DNA from: Orobanche coerulescens
Lineage: Eukaryota > Streptophyta > Magnoliopsida > Lamiales > Orobanchaceae
Direction: 5' to 3'
DNA: 64,000 bases
Assembly: GCA_033398695.1 (NCBI GenBank)
Contig: CM065811.1
Coordinates: 116,979,501-117,043,500, forward strand
Shown here in pieces: positions 11,428 through 21,789 of the stretch (positions are counted from its first letter, which is position 1; every line of letters starts with the position of its first letter). The notes below the pieces were generated by a model, which had not been told where the DNA came from, searched no databases, and saw only the letters and a program-made list of their open reading frames with translations. The translations under genes were made by a program, and so were the position numbers.

Positions 11428-12643
11428 TGTTGGGATAACAAAAACCCTGTATCGATGATGTTGAGATAAACAATCCCTGTATTGATCGTATTGTCAGAAT
11501 GTTTTGACAATATGCCAAATCCTGAATACCGCCTATAGCTGTATCGAAAAGCTGATCAAGTATCAAATTGTATCGAAGACTTCTCACAGTCCCAACCATA
11601 CAGTAAATCTATCATACAGCAAAGAGTCCCGCAAAGCTAAGTATGGAAGCTGTCTCGAATATCAATACAGTGATCGTTCCATACAGCCCTCAAACAGGAC
11701 AAGAAGGAATCTTCAGTATTCGCTAGAAGTCAAGTCCCGTTGATAAAGAAGTATTTAAATACTAAAGGATAAAGTATTTAAATACTATAAGTCATCAGAA
11801 GATCTTCAAATCCCGCAATATCTGGATCTCAATCAAATATCAGTTGTCGCACAATCTTGCTCAACAGATATATTTCAAACGGATATATTTCAGAGGCTAT
11901 ATATATCTCCAGAGTTTGAAGATCAAGACCTACAAAAAGAACGACTGAAAATCTACTGAATATATACAGAATATTCACGACTTACAAACGAACAGAGCTT
12001 ACAAGAAATATTCAGAGCAAAACATATCTCCCTAAGCTTTCTACTATTCAGATAGAAGAGATATACAATGCTCAAACCTTGAACAACACATTATCATCTT
12101 AAAGCCCAGAAAGTCATAGATGTTGTTCAAACCCTGTTCTATCTTTGAACAAACTCATATCAGCCCTGTGTGGACTGAGGAATACTTGCTACTCACGAAC
12201 TGTGTGTGACGGACTTGCATTGAAGAAGACAAAGCTTCAGAACTGTGTGTGAAAAAGCCAGTCAAGTGTTAGCTCAAACCAATCTGTGTGAACGGTTGAA
12301 AGCTAAGATCTTTATATCAATCTGTGTGAACGATATATTGATTAAGTGTTGTTATAATTACGTAGTTGTGTACGCAGTAATTATAATAAACTTTTTACTC
12401 CTGTGTGGAGGACCAGTGGACATAGAGGGGTTACCTCGAACCACTTTAAATATTGTGTTATTTACCTTCTGCTTTATTATTTTATTAACTGTGATTATTT
12501 AAGTATAAACTGCACATCGAGCTGTTGTATCCTCAACAACTTACTGTATTTAAGACTTCCGCTACGCACTCAGATTTAAAAACCGTACAACTTGTTGTTT
12601 AAAACACTTTCCAAGCTGTATCTAGTATACTTAGTGGCCAACA
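11428..12643 (+). mobile_element. Complete 3' LTR of Sirevirus B
   Basis: 1216 bp from TGTTGGGATAAC to TTAGTGGCCAACA, with TG...CA ends. Two 14 bp palindromes (AGTATTTAAATACT) lie about 23 bp apart near 11750-11786. The sequence after 12643 is not a primer binding site, so this is a 3' LTR. It is related to, but clearly diverged from, the inverted LTR at 12766-14143. Confidence 0.85.
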
Positions 12644-12748
12644 GTGAAGTATCCATGTATAAGAATAGGAAAGATAAAGAAGTTTTCAAAAATAAGTGAT
12701 TTTAGGATCTGATTCGGTTAAAAATACGACTGATTCTTTTTAGAATCA
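12644..12748 (-). other. 5' leader fragment of Sirevirus A
   Basis: On the minus strand this follows the primer binding site of the inverted LTR. It is cut after about 105 bp by the end of Sirevirus B, so B inserted into the 5' leader of A. The remainder of A must lie left of B, outside the window. Confidence 0.65.
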
Positions 12749-12764
12749 ACCTCTCTGATACCAC
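12749..12764 (-). promoter_or_regulatory. Primer binding site (initiator tRNA-Met type) of Sirevirus A
   Basis: Minus strand reads AGTGGTATCAGAGAGG immediately after the LTR end. TGGTATCAGAG is complementary to the 3' end of plant initiator tRNA-Met, the common primer of copia elements. It shows that the inverted LTR is a 5' LTR read on the minus strand. Confidence 0.85.
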
Positions 12765-12765
12765 T

Positions 12766-14143
12766 TGTTGGCCACTAAGTATACAGAATACATCGTGGAA
12801 AAGTACTAGTACAACAAGTTGTACGTTTTTCAAATAAGAGTGCGTAGCGGAAGTCTGTTAAAGTAAGTTACTGTAAATACAGCAACTGGGTTTATCTCTT
12901 GTTAGCTTGGTGCATACAGGGTTTTTGGTGTATACTTAAGTAAATCACAGTTTATGAAAAACAATTAAAGCAGAAGGTAAATAAAACAGTATTTAAAGTG
13001 GTTCGAGATAAACCCCTCTACGTCCACTGGTCCTCCACACAGGAGTAAAATGTTTATTATAATCACTACGTACACAACTACGTGACTATAACCAAACCCC
13101 CCAAAATATCATTCACACATATTGATACGAGGGCTGAAGTTGTTCGCTGTTCACACAGATTGGCTTAAGCTTTCACTTGACTTGCTTCTTCACACACAGT
13201 TCCAAAGCTTCGTCTACAATGCAGATCCTTCACACACAGTTCAGGAAGAGCAAGGCTTTCTTCAGTCCACACAGGGCTGATGATTTTCTTCACGGTAAAA
13301 TCACAGGTTTGAACAACAGCTTGAATGATAAGCTTCGGCTGATGATGTGTTGTTCAAGGTTGAGTTCTTTTATATTTCTTCTCTCAAGAATGGCAGTATG
13401 CTCGAAGAAATATGTTTGCTCTTGATATACTCTTCTTGTATTGTTCACGTATGAATCTCAGTATATTTCAGTCTTTTGATCTATTGCTCATTTTAATCGT
13501 TCGTGTATATCTTTGTATATCAGTCAGTTCTCAGTTGTCATATGATCTTCAAACATCAAGGTATTGATAACCTTTGGAATAGATCCGTTATAAATATGTC
13601 TGTTGGCTGGTTGGTGAGCAAAAATTCTGTTCCAACGTGTTGATTGACTTTCAAGATACTAGATCCGAATTTTGCTCCTTGTCTGAAGATCCTTGTCGGC
13701 TGGTATTTAAATACTTTATCCAGTCAGTATTTAAATACTTCTTTTCAAATGGTGTCTTGACTTTAGTGAGTAAAGCAGATTCCGTTCCAACGGTCTTCAG
13801 TCCTGTTGGATAAGTGTTGATTATCCTAACACTTACAGCCAGTTTGCTGTATCCAACATGTTGTATCTTTGATGTTGTAGCTGTAGGTTCCAACGCTGTA
13901 AACTATCTCCTAGTGCTGTATGGAAGATGTTGTATGGATGTTTCGGACAGCTTCCATACTTGGTGTCATTTCGACTATTGAACTTCTTGAGATAACTTGT
14001 TGTATGTTGGGCAATTGTCATCTTGTTGTATGTTCGGCAACGCAAGATACAGGATAGTTTATCCCAACAGTTTACGATGATCTTCGGGACAATTACTTGA
14101 TGTATGTTTGGCAATTATCAGAATAAGATTTTTTATCCCAACA
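12766..14143 (-). mobile_element. 5' LTR of minus-strand Sirevirus A
   Basis: Plus-strand ends TGTTGGCCACTAAG...TTTTATCCCAACA give a 1378 bp LTR in inverted orientation. It shares the terminal GGCCAACA, the CTTCCGCTACGCACTC block and paired TATTTAAATA palindromes (13703-13714, 13727-13738) with the LTR of Sirevirus B, but differs at many positions and in length, so it is a separate subfamily. A primer binding site follows on the minus strand. Confidence 0.85.
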
Positions 14144-14740
14144 GAGTTGCAACGGTCACGGGTTTCCACTGGTTGGAAGTTGTTGTAACATAATTTCAGT
14201 GGTTGAAAGTTGTAGTGAATTTATCTTCAACTAGTTTGGAGAAAAGTGGATTAGTAGAGAATTACTCCACCTCTGAAACCACTATAAAAGTATTGTGTGG
14301 TTTACTGCTTTATCATCATATTTAACCGTTGCATACATATTTACTGTTCCATTATAGAGTCAGCTATCTTTCCGCAAAACAAGTTTTACAGCTGAGATAA
14401 GTCATCTGCATTATTATCAGTTGTGTCTTCCGCATTACTTGTCTGCAGCGAGGTTTGTTAGCTGCACACAATCACAGCTGAGGTTACTCAACTGATATAT
14501 TCAGGATAAGATTTTAGACAGTCTATTCACCCCACCCCCTCTAGATTGTCCTCTGAGTATCGGTGACCTATTATAGTAAGCACCAAGCTACAGGAGATTG
14601 TTTAGTTGTACTTACAGCAACTTAGTCTAAGACTTCCGCTACGCAAACTTAAACTTCGGAAAAAATTACAGCTTATTCACCCCCCCACCCCCCTTCTAAG
14701 TTGTACAAATGGTATACTCTTACCAACATGCATGCTTCAT
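14144..14740 (+). repeat. Older LTR-like fragment
   Basis: Sequence flanking Sirevirus A. It has a TATA box (ACTATAAAAG, about 14280-14289) and blocks resembling Sirevirus LTR text, such as AAGACTTCCGCTACGCAAAC near 14629, and pyrimidine-rich CACCCCCCCACCCCCC near 14680. No coding sequence is present. It is probably part of a third copia LTR into which A inserted. The boundaries are uncertain. Confidence 0.5.
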
Positions 14741-14741
14741 A

Positions 14742-14743
<2 letters not shown>

Positions 14744-14785
<42 letters not shown>
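14744..14785. repeat. (AT)n microsatellite
   Basis: About 21 uninterrupted AT dinucleotides. Confidence 0.95.
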
Positions 14786-14791
<6 letters not shown>

Positions 14792-15055
14792 GATCATATG
14801 AAAACTAATTACCTTGTGAAATCTAGAAACTTTTGTAGGCCATTGATATTAGTGATCTAACGGCTGTAGATGAGTAAAATTATATGCATTTATGTATTTT
14901 TTTTTATTGCATTATTTGTTGCATATACTAGCGACCACTTGATGCAATAAATAATAACAAATATGCAATGAAATTACTTAATAATGCAATTGGTTTCTAG
15001 ATTTCACCATTAGGGGTGTTTCCACCATAGTCAATCCCTATATATATATAATGTA

Positions 15056-15085
15056 CTCCCTCCTATTTTCTTTAAATGTCGTTTT
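15056..15085 (+). repeat. Left TIR of the MLE
   Basis: 30 bp, begins CTCCCTCC, identical as reverse complement to 18484-18513; preceded by TA. Confidence 0.95.
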
Positions 15086-15395
15086 AGCACAATTATTAAT
15101 AAAAAAAAATTTATACCTATATTAACCTTATTTAATGCTAATTTAATCTTAATGATCTTAATTAGTTTGACGTAAATTTTTACTGGAGATCTCCTCGTAT
15201 GGAGTGATATTTTTACTATTCACATTTTCAATACATTAAATTAATTGTCCACTATAAAATGATTTGAAATGAAAAAAAAAATCAAATTAGGAGGGAATTC
15301 ATAACTTGAAATTTTTTCGCCATTTTTTTTTAATCCCGCCTTCTTTGTTTTATAAATATGACAAACTATAGAGCCAAATTTCCATATCTCCATAC

Positions 15396-17533
15396 ATGGA
15401 TTCACGGTTCACAATCGACTTGAACCAACCTCCTCCAATCATCGACTTGAACCAACCTCCTCCAATCATCGACGATGAGCTGCACAACGAAGAAAGAGAA
15501 ATTCCAATTTCAGTTACATATTCTTCATCGGGAAATTACATAATCGAACTAAACGACGACAACCATGAGATTGGATACCCTATTCTAGAACTCGACTTAC
15601 ATGAATTTAGGGAAGACCATGATGGAGCGTCTTCAGATTCATCGCATGACGAACTAGTTGATATGCAACCACAAGATAACAATGCAACGTCAACTACAAA
15701 TAGCGAAATAAGAGAACTTGTAAACAGACCACAAACAGGCCAAGGTATGCTCTGAACTCCTCCATTCAGGTAAAGATGTATTATCTTCAATATTGATTTA
15801 TGCCAACAATTTATTTAGTGCATGAATAAATAAGATAACTTTTGGTTAGTTAATTGTTTTGAGAAGAATTTTCTTAAAAGAGAGTTGCTAGATACTGGAT
15901 TCTTGCTTGATGAGTTGAGTAAAGTTTCATAACTGAGATATAGATAAATAAATAAAAACAGCCATTTAGAGCAGAAAATATGATAATAGTTGATCTTTTT
16001 GTGTTTCATGATTCCAAAAACACACATAAGCAATTACAAATGAAGGTACAATAATGCTTATATTTCGATATTTTGATTTAGGCAAAGCTGTATTATCATC
16101 ATTATAGAATTATATGCCTCGTCAATAGGTATTGTTCGAGGAAGGAAAAAAAAGGCCATAACTGACGCCGAACGGTGGGTTGTTTGCCGCGCTTTATTGG
16201 AAAAGAGTATCAATGGTAAATTGAAGAAGAACATGACAAAAGAAGTGCAACATATGTTCAGCATTGAAAACGTGCGTACAATACAAAGAATATGGAAAAT
16301 TCATAAGAGAACTCCACAAGGCACAAATGTGGATGTCTCATCAAGAAAGACACGAAATTGTGGACGTAAAAGAATTGAGGTTGATTTATGCCGGGTTCAA
16401 GAAATAGAGTTACATCAACGGACAACGCTAACATCTCTCTCAGATGCTTTAGGGGTTAGCTACTCAAAGTTGTATTATCTTTTTAAGCAAGGTGTCCTAC
16501 GTCGTCACTCAAGTGCCATCAAACCACATCTGAAAGAGGAAAATAAGATATCCCGATTGGAGTTCTGCTTGACGATGCTCGACGAAAGCTCAATGTTGAA
16601 TGACCCTAAGTTTAATGCAATGTATAACTACGTGCATATTGATGAGAAATGGTTTTACATGACAAAAAAGGATCAAACGTATTATATACTCGAAAATGAA
16701 GGTGACCCTGACCGATCATGTCAAAGTAAAAATTTCATTGAGAAAGTCATGTTCTTAGCAGCCACAGCTCGTCCCAGATTTGATGATGAAGGAAGGGTGA
16801 TATTTGACGGCAAAATTGGATATTGGCCATTTGTCATTCAACAACCGGCGCAGAGAAGTAGCAGAAGTAGAAATGCTGGAACTATGGAGATGAAGGCGAT
16901 TACGTCAGTTAACAGAGACACTATAAAGGCATTTTTAATTGAAAAAGTTATTCCAGCAATTCATGAGAAGTGGCCAAGAATGGAAGACGAAGAAATTATT
17001 TTTATCCAACAAGACAATGCTATGACACATGTTCCTCCAAATGATCCGAATTTTCTAGCCGTGAATTCACATAATGGGTTAGACATTAGATTAACTTGTC
17101 AACCTCCAAACTCTCCTGATTTTAATATACTTGACCTTGGATTTTTTAGAGCCATACAATCGCTGCAACAAAAAATGCGCGCGAGAACTATCCCAGAGCT
17201 TGTTTGTGCGGTAGAGAAAGCATTTTATGATTATTCCCCTATCAAGTTGAATCATGTTTGGTTGACATTACAACTATGTATGAAAGAAGCAATGAAATTG
17301 GGAGGAGGAAACCGATACAAAATTCCTCATATAAACAAAAAACGGCTTCAAAGATTAGGTTGTCTCCCCACACAAATTTCATGTGAAACTACATTAGTGC
17401 AAGCAAGCAAAGATTTGGTGGCGACACGACTTGGTAAGTTGAATTCTAACATTTTAATTTCTTTGTTTAACATAATACATGTCGAACTAATATCTTAAGT
17501 TATATTTAATGAAATATAGGAGGAGAACAGTGA
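15396..17533 (+). CDS. MLE transposase (DD39D), three exons
   Basis: Cut-and-paste transposase of the plant mariner family. Proposed exons: 15396-15744, 16129-17433 and 17520-17533, with GT-AG introns (donors GTATGC and GTAAGT), giving about 555 residues. Exon 1 encodes an acidic N-terminus with a duplicated DLNQPPPIID unit. Exon 2 starts with the basic GRKKKAITDAERWVV and helix-turn-helix region, then the catalytic domain: HIDEKWF (Asp about 288), FIQQDNA (Asp about 412) and SPDFNILDLGFF (Asp about 452). The last two aspartates are separated by 39 residues, the DD39D signature of plant MLEs. After splicing the frame ends GGEQ and stop. The reading frame has no internal stop. The splice sites are inferred from frame continuity, not from transcripts. 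Confidence 0.9.
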
Positions 17534-17832
17534 AGGAATGTCTCACTCGAAAGGACAGCAAGTCAGCCTCTAGCCTAAGAAGCTCATGATATGGTTTCGG
17601 GAGTTACTGTCAAGTCCAACATGCATGGGCTTTTTTTTGCTTTACATAACTTTATCCTCTTTTTCTGTTTAGATTTATTTAGCAGTATAATGCAGGTAAA
17701 ATTACCATGAACGAAAACTAAGTCAAAGAACTAACTTTTATCATTTCAAGTAACACAACTGAACCTCAACAAAGCAAATAAATTAAAATTCAATTTGGAA
17801 TCTATTAAATCAACTAGAAACCATTATCTGGA

Positions 17833-18120
17833 TCATTTATTTTCCTCAAATAACTTTGGTAAAAGAATCTTAAGCATCTCGTTTGTCACTTTCTCCATAC
17901 GTTGATCATTCACGATAGATTTCTCTTCAACATCAGTTGTATCACGTTGAATGGAAGGGGTAGAAGACTGTTGCACATCGTCTTTAACATCCGAATTTGC
18001 CACCACATTACCAATCTGCAAAGCGAGACACTCGGCTTTTTCTAAAGATGTTTTTGCCTCCTTTAGAGCCTTTTCGAATGATGTTTTTGCTTCAAGGCAA
18101 TCATCGATATACGATTGCAT
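17833..18120 (-). CDS. Small antisense ORF inside the MLE, unknown function
   Basis: An ATG-started 95-residue ORF on the opposite strand between the transposase stop and the right TIR. The N-terminal half is helical and heptad-like (KTSFEKALKEAKTSLEKAE), followed by a polar linker and a basic/hydrophobic C-terminus (MLKILLPKLFEENK). An in-frame stop lies just upstream, after another potential ATG (MDINEKKLK). I do not recognise it. It may be chance, a fragment of a captured gene, or a second MLE gene. Its moderate length and protein-like composition keep it worth noting. Confidence 0.35.
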   Translation of the reverse strand: MQSYIDDCLEAKTSFEKALKEAKTSLEKAECLALQIGNVVANSDVKDDVQQSSTPSIQRDTTDVEEKSIVNDQRMEKVTNEMLKILLPKLFEENK

Positions 18121-18483
18121 TTTTTATTTCAGTTTCTTTTCATTTATATCCATGATTTAGAACACAAAATCTGCAAGAAAGCTACAAACATGATTACGAC
18201 TACGAAAAAAAAGACTAAATTAGGAAGAGATCGAACTCACCGAACAGTCTGGAATTGATGTCCAATTATGAAAATACTTTGGTCTCTATAGAATTTTGGA
18301 GGAGATAAATAAGGATTGGAATACAGATACATCAATAGTAAATGGTCTCACCCTCAAATGAAAATAAATACAGAGACATCAAACATGGGAATGAAAGGAA
18401 GGTGAATAGACATGATATAAATAAGGGCATCAATGGTACAGTGATTCAAAACGACATATATTTTTCAAAGTGTTGAAAATGTC

Positions 18484-18513
18484 AAAACGACATTTAAAGA
18501 AAATAGGAGGGAG
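18484..18513 (-). repeat. Right TIR of the MLE
   Basis: Exact inverted copy of 15056-15085, followed by TA. Confidence 0.95.
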
Positions 18514-18515
18514 TA

Positions 18516-19498
18516 TATGATAATATCTAAATGTATATGGAATATTGATCTGCAAATTGGCCATTTCCTCGAGAGATGAACTTCTCCGCCACGACTTTCT
18601 CCGCCGACAACGATTAACAGCGGTGACACAATTGTGAAGTTCCCAGCGAGATGAACACTTCTCAGCGCGAATGGACAAGATTTCGTCTCGAGACTAGCTC
18701 CGACTCTCCCCCTCCTTTCTCTCTTTGCTTATGTCTCATTTAATGCTGCTCCCAGTAGCTTTTTTTAGATGTGACGGCTTAATTTTACTTGTTAGCCGCT
18801 ACTTACATTCAGCATTAATGAGAGGGTAATATAGATATATTCAGTATGGCTAAATTTGAAATTAATAGTAGAGGTATAACACATTTGAGTTTTGGGTTAA
18901 AAAATTAAAATTAATTTTCTTATGGGTAAAAACTGGGTTTATATTTATAGTTTGGGTAATTTTCCTTAAAAAAACATTTTTTTTTTAATTTATAATCACT
19001 AACAGCAAATTTTGAAAGCAAAATAAGAATTGTTTTTATAAGTTGATGTACAAGATTAGAAATCTCTCTTAATACTGTTGTAGTATTTTTATTTTTATTT
19101 TTATTTATGAAAATATTAATCAAAGGTTATATACACAGTTTTTTATAGGAGCATACGTGGAGACGATTTTTTCATCACCAGGAGGTCCTAACTTTCATGT
19201 TTTCGTACTTTTTTTTTTGTTTGACAAATGTTTTCGTATTTTCAATGTTTCTTCTTTCTTGATTAATTTTCTCATCATACTTATTTATACCCTATTTGGA
19301 GAAACTCAGGTATGAAATATCATTTTTTTATACATATGTAAAAAATACTATATTTTATATTTTAATACCTTTTGGTCCCACTTCTACATTCACTTCTGCG
19401 TTGATATGCGATATTTCTCTGTAAATGGTTTCCACATCATATATATTTTTTTAAAATATTTTTTTAATGTTCATTTTCTTAATAAATACTGACATACG
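18516..19498. other. Intergenic, no gene recognised
   Basis: Mostly AT-rich. A more GC-rich part (18560-18720) with CTCCGCC/GACTCTCCCCCTCC text could be an old 5' UTR fragment, but no ORF supports this. Confidence 0.5.
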
Positions 19499-20848
19499 GA
19501 TGAGTAAATAATTTACTGCTACTGGATAGAAGGGGTCCAGTAGTGGTAAATTAGACAGTAGTTGTAAATTTAACTGTGCAGTAGGAGTACGGGCAATATT
19601 GGTAAATTATTTACCCCTTCTGTCCCAATAGTGGTAAAGGCAAAATAGCCATACTAGGGACTAAAGTTTGTCATTTTTATCATTTAAGGGACTAAAGTTT
19701 TAAGTATTTCAAACAAGGGACTAAAGTTTAATCCGTTTCACCCGTTAGGACTTCGTTAGTTTGGTTCCGTTAAGTTTTAATGGATTGATGATGTGGCCGT
19801 TAAGTGTCACGTGTCAGTATTTTATTGGTCGGTAATAATAAAATAATAATAAAAATTTTCAGATTTCTGTAATAATAATAAATAATAACAAAAAATGTAA
19901 AAGTCTGAAAAATAAAAATAAAAAAAAAATCTGTATTTTTTAGAAAAATTGAAACTTTATTTTTTTTTAAATTTGGAATATTTATATTAAAAATCTAATG
20001 CATTTATTTAAAGTTAAAAATATAAATGAAAAATTAAAAATATTTGGATCTATTTATAATTAACCTTTAGTTTGTTTGTTTAGATTTTTAGATTTTTTTG
20101 TAAAATAATATTTATTTATTAATATTATGAAAAATTAGATCCAATTTTCTATTTATTTATGAAAAATAATATCTCAATTTTAAAAAAAAGTTTTTAAATT
20201 ATATCCAAAAAAATTTAATTTTTTATTTTTTATTTTAAAATTTTAAATAAAAACATCTGATTTTAAGTACTAATATTCCAATTTTTTTAAAAAAAAAATA
20301 AGAAAAAAATAAAGTTTCATTTTTTAAAAAATTCAGATTTTTTATTTTTATATTTTTTATTTTATATTTTTATTTTTATTACAAAAATCTGAAATTTTTA
20401 TTGTATTTAATTTTTATTTTTAACTTTAAATAAAAGCATTAGATTTTTAATATTAATATTCCAGATTTTTTTAAAAAAAATAAAGTTTCGATTTTTCTAA
20501 AAAATACAGATTTTTTTATTTTTTATATTTTTTGGACTTTTATATTTTTGTTATTATTTTATTATTATTACAAAATCAAAATTTTTATTATTATTTTATT
20601 ATTACCGACCAATAAAATGCTGACACGTGGCACTTAACTGCCACGTCATCAATCTGTTAAAACTTAACGGAACCAAACTAATGGAGTCCCTAACAGGTGA
20701 AACGGATTAAACTTTAGTCCCTTGTTTGAAACACTTAAAACTTTAGTCCCTTAAATGATAAAAATGGCAAACTTCAGTCCCTAATAGAGCTATTTTGCCT
20801 AGTGGTAACTATTTACCCCTCTTGTCTAGTTGTGGTAAACTACTCACC
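19499..20848. mobile_element. Outer MITE-like inverted-repeat element, host of the MULE insertion
   Basis: Left end GGATGAGTAAATAATTTAC...GATAGAAGGGGT is an imperfect inverted copy of the right end ACCCCTCTTGTC...GGTAAACTACTCACC. The inner MULE-type element divides the two arms. The left arm also contains an internal inverted copy (GGTAAATTATTTACCCCTTC, about 19592-19611). Boundaries and target duplication are not certain. Confidence 0.45.
19638..20800. mobile_element. Non-autonomous MULE-type element with long TIRs
   Basis: Ends AGGCAAAATAGC and GCTATTTTGCCT are inverted. Arms of roughly 220 bp are imperfect inverted copies containing repeated AGGGACTAAAGTTT units and a CACGTGTCAGTATTTTATTGG block. 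They flank an extremely AT-rich core. An 8 bp direct repeat AGTGGTAA flanks it (19630-19637 and 20801-20808), which can also be read as 9 bp TAGTGGTAA with one terminal mismatch. Long TIRs with 8-11 bp target duplications are typical of Mutator-like elements. No transposase is encoded. Confidence 0.75.
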
Positions 20849-20967
20849 AACTTCTATAACATAAGTATCATTATTCTAAAAAAATGATAGAAACTACATG
20901 TGAATTTTAAAATAGGGTAGTTTCAGTATTGGTTTTTTCAAAGAGGGTATTTATAATTTTGAATAAT

Positions 20968-21141
20968 GCTACACACACACAATTGCACACACAAATGCAC
21001 ACCCCTGCGTAGTAGGGGTTGTACTCTGCGTAGTAGGAATTGTACCCTGCTTTATAAGTAGTAGGGGTTGTGTAGGGGTACAACCCTTACTACGCATGGT
21101 ACAACTTTTACAAAATCGGAGTGTGCATTTATGTGTGTAGC
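20968..21141. mobile_element. Short MITE-like inverted repeat
   Basis: Left GCTACACAC...AAATGCACACCCCTGCGTAGTAGGGG and right CCCTTACTACGCA...GTGTGCATTTATGTGTGTAGC form a foldback of about 174 bp. The TGCGTAGTAGG phrase also occurs twice directly. Superfamily is not determined. Confidence 0.5.
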
Positions 21142-21789
21142 AGCTTTGTGTAATTTTTGCCCTTTAATTTTTACCTTCGAAACTTATAAATAGAAAGCAA
21201 AAAACATTTTTTTTATCATTTGCTATACAGCAAAATAAAAGCAGATACACTCTGCCCTAACGCCCAAATCAAATTTTCCGCAGTACTCAATTTCTCAAGT
21301 CTCACAATTACCACCCAATCCACCACCAGCACCACCGCACTCCCCTTTGTTTTGACGCCCATCCTCGCTTGAGGTCGCAGTCACTCACTCCCCGTCCCCG
21401 GCACGTAGAAAACCCAATACCTATCGAGGTAATTTTTCTCCACTTCTAAAAAAAAAAAAAAAATCAATGGGGTGATTGCAGTAAGAAGATTTGGTTGATG
21501 TTATCCCTCCAGGATCACAACTTATTGAGAGGTGAATCCATCAAATTTTATTCGACCATCAACGAGTAATTGATGCGGGTCGAATGCACACTCTGTCTAT
21601 TACGTTGCTGAGGTTTTGGGTCAAAAGCCGAGGGGACTGATTATTACCTTGCTGCGGTTTTGGAAACATTTGAGCGCACAGTATAAGCTAGCTGCTCTAG
21701 CTCATTATTTTGCTCAATTTTTACTCTATACCGTAGATCTCCCTGCAGAGATGTGGTGAGAACCATAAATTCTCGTTTTCTCCAGCAGT

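Larger units (their letters stand above)
10362..12222 (+). repeat. Tandem duplication (about 930 bp units) spanning PPT and LTR of Sirevirus B
   Basis: Unit 1 starts about 10362 and unit 2 about 11294. Each contains the sequence upstream of the purine tract, the tract, and the first about 795 bp of the LTR. They differ by scattered substitutions and a few short indels (for example CATCATCAAGG versus GGCATCAAGG). The unit 1 LTR stops at ...GCATTGAAGAAGACC and returns to pre-PPT sequence, whereas unit 2 continues as ...GCATTGAAGAAGACAAAGC into the complete LTR. The junction lies in a shared AAGAAGAC motif, which suggests a microhomology-mediated or slippage duplication. Confidence 0.9.
2267..12643 (+). 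mobile_element. Sirevirus-type (SIRE/Maximus) Ty1/copia element B, 5' part outside window
   Basis: Order seen: gag remnant, protease, integrase, reverse transcriptase, RNase H, a separate env-like region with coiled coil, purine tract, 3' LTR. An env-like gene after pol in a copia element is the hallmark of Sireviruses. The 5' LTR and most of gag lie left of the window because element C interrupts gag at 2266. The right end has a tandem duplication of the PPT-LTR region and finishes in the LTR end GTGGCCAACA at 12643. The likely right target duplication is GTGAA (12644-12648). All coding parts carry stops or frameshifts, so the copy is dead. Confidence 0.9.
15056..18513 (+). mobile_element. 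Complete mariner-like element (plant MLE, DD39D)
   Basis: The ends are perfect 30 bp inverted repeats (15056-15085 and 18484-18513) starting CTCCCTCCTATTTTC, the usual start of plant mariner and Stowaway TIRs. They are flanked by TA on both sides (15054-15055 and 18514-18515). The 3458 bp body holds one spliceable transposase gene on the plus strand and a small unexplained ORF on the minus strand. Copies of the phrase ATGTCGTTTT recur subterminally (for example 18447-18456 on the minus strand), possible transposase binding repeats. Perfect ends and an open transposase frame suggest a recent insertion. Confidence 0.95.

Noticed and set aside
15536..15790. Minus-strand 84-residue ORF
   Set aside because: Shadow of exon 1 of the mariner transposase.
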